From: Eustoma russellianum
Taxonomy: Eukaryota > Streptophyta > Magnoliopsida > Gentianales > Gentianaceae
Length of the DNA stretch: 64,000 bases
Assembly: GCA_036186865.1 (NCBI GenBank)
Contig: AP025066.1
Coordinates: 14,625,408-14,689,407, forward strand
Direction of reading: 5' to 3'
Part shown: piece by piece, positions 63,615 through 64,000 of the stretch
How the letters are laid out: each line of letters starts with the position of its first letter
How positions within the stretch are numbered: position 1 is the stretch's first letter
Made by a program: the position numbers and the translations under genes
The notes under the pieces: model-generated
What the model was told of the DNA's origin: nothing
The model's database searches: none
Seen by the model: only the letters and a program-made list of their open reading frames with translations

Positions 63615-64000
63615 TAGCTTGTATGCCATGAGGGATAAAAGTCTTGCAACAAAGATACAATACATACATGTATTCACATTTTCATCCTAAGATGTTTAGG
63701 GCGAATGAGTAATGCAATGACAACGCATGCACTTAGCAACTCACAAAAACCAATTTGATCATGCATCCGCAATAAGTCCTCTTCTTTACATGTTTTGGAT
63801 GCACTAGGATCTAATTTTAAAATTTCAGTATAACCAATAAAAGCTCATAGTTATCATGCATTTGATTCTCATACAAGGTCAGCGCATGAACGTCATATGA
63901 TGTATCATGATGTGGTGACAAGAATGGCGTGTTTGAAGTTATGAGAAGTATACTTTGTAGCTTTGATTCCTTTAAATCGGATTGCATATCAAGTAGGAAA
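63615..64000 (-). other. NA-L internal 3' region
   Basis: No pol-like frame next to the PPT, unlike A, G, H and I, and no ORF of note. This fits a non-autonomous element of the E/F kind, continuing beyond the window. Confidence 0.5.

Overview
The window looks like plant nuclear DNA, probably a dicot, from a repeat-only, heterochromatic region. I see no host gene, tRNA, rRNA or CRISPR array. Nearly every base belongs to LTR retrotransposons nested in one another. Most are chromoviruses (Ty3/gypsy) whose reverse transcriptase and C-terminus resemble the CRM (centromeric retrotransposon) clade. There is also one Tekay/Del-type chromovirus and one long Ty1/copia (Sirevirus-like) LTR. Species cannot be told from the sequence. 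CRM clustering suggests, but does not prove, a (peri)centromeric origin. Clade calls rest on recognised motifs, not on a search, and similarities were judged by eye.

Layout, with my own labels. 1-1803: end of a copia LTR inserted in an LTR of CRM-A. 1804-10518 (-): CRM-A, gag-pol with two frameshifts. 10519-12654 (-): leader and 5' LTR of CRM-B, into which A inserted. 12655-13944 (+): partial LTR-C. 13945-15902 and 37619-38352 (-): two halves of a decayed CRM-D, split by the next element. 15903-37618 (+): NA-E, a non-autonomous Gag-only element (TSD GCCTA). Inside E lie a rearranged solo LTR (18496-18997, TSD ATTAC) and CRM-G (19827-34948, TSD GAGTG). Inside G lies NA-F (22344-28166, TSD TTGTT), another non-autonomous Gag-only element. 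38353-46842 (+): CRM-H, decayed. 46843-52815 (-): CRM-I, decayed, inserted in H. 52988-61944 (+): Tekay-type element K (TSD TATAC). 61945-64000: LTR-like debris and the 3' end of a further minus-strand element, NA-L.

How the parts fit. Autonomous CRM-type elements (A, B, G, H, I) encode Gag, protease, RT, RNase H and integrase. Their last reading frame runs through the polypurine tract into the 3' LTR, where it encodes a basic CR-like tail (GPITRSMAKKL and relatives). E and F keep the primer-binding site, long leader, polypurine tract, a pre-PPT hairpin and matching LTR ends. They have lost pol and the CR tail, and encode a Gag-derived domain joined to a long acidic tail. F pairs with the G family, and E pairs with the B family in its leader and U5 end. 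This suggests parasite/helper pairs.

Most striking is element K. Its pol region is interrupted by three short, AT-rich, canonical GT...AG introns (56378-56466, 57308-57382, 58062-58128). Removing each restores an uninterrupted protease, RT or RNase H sequence, and each carries a stop in the reading frame if retained. A young retrotransposon with precise spliceosomal introns in pol is unexpected, because reverse transcription of spliced RNA would erase them.
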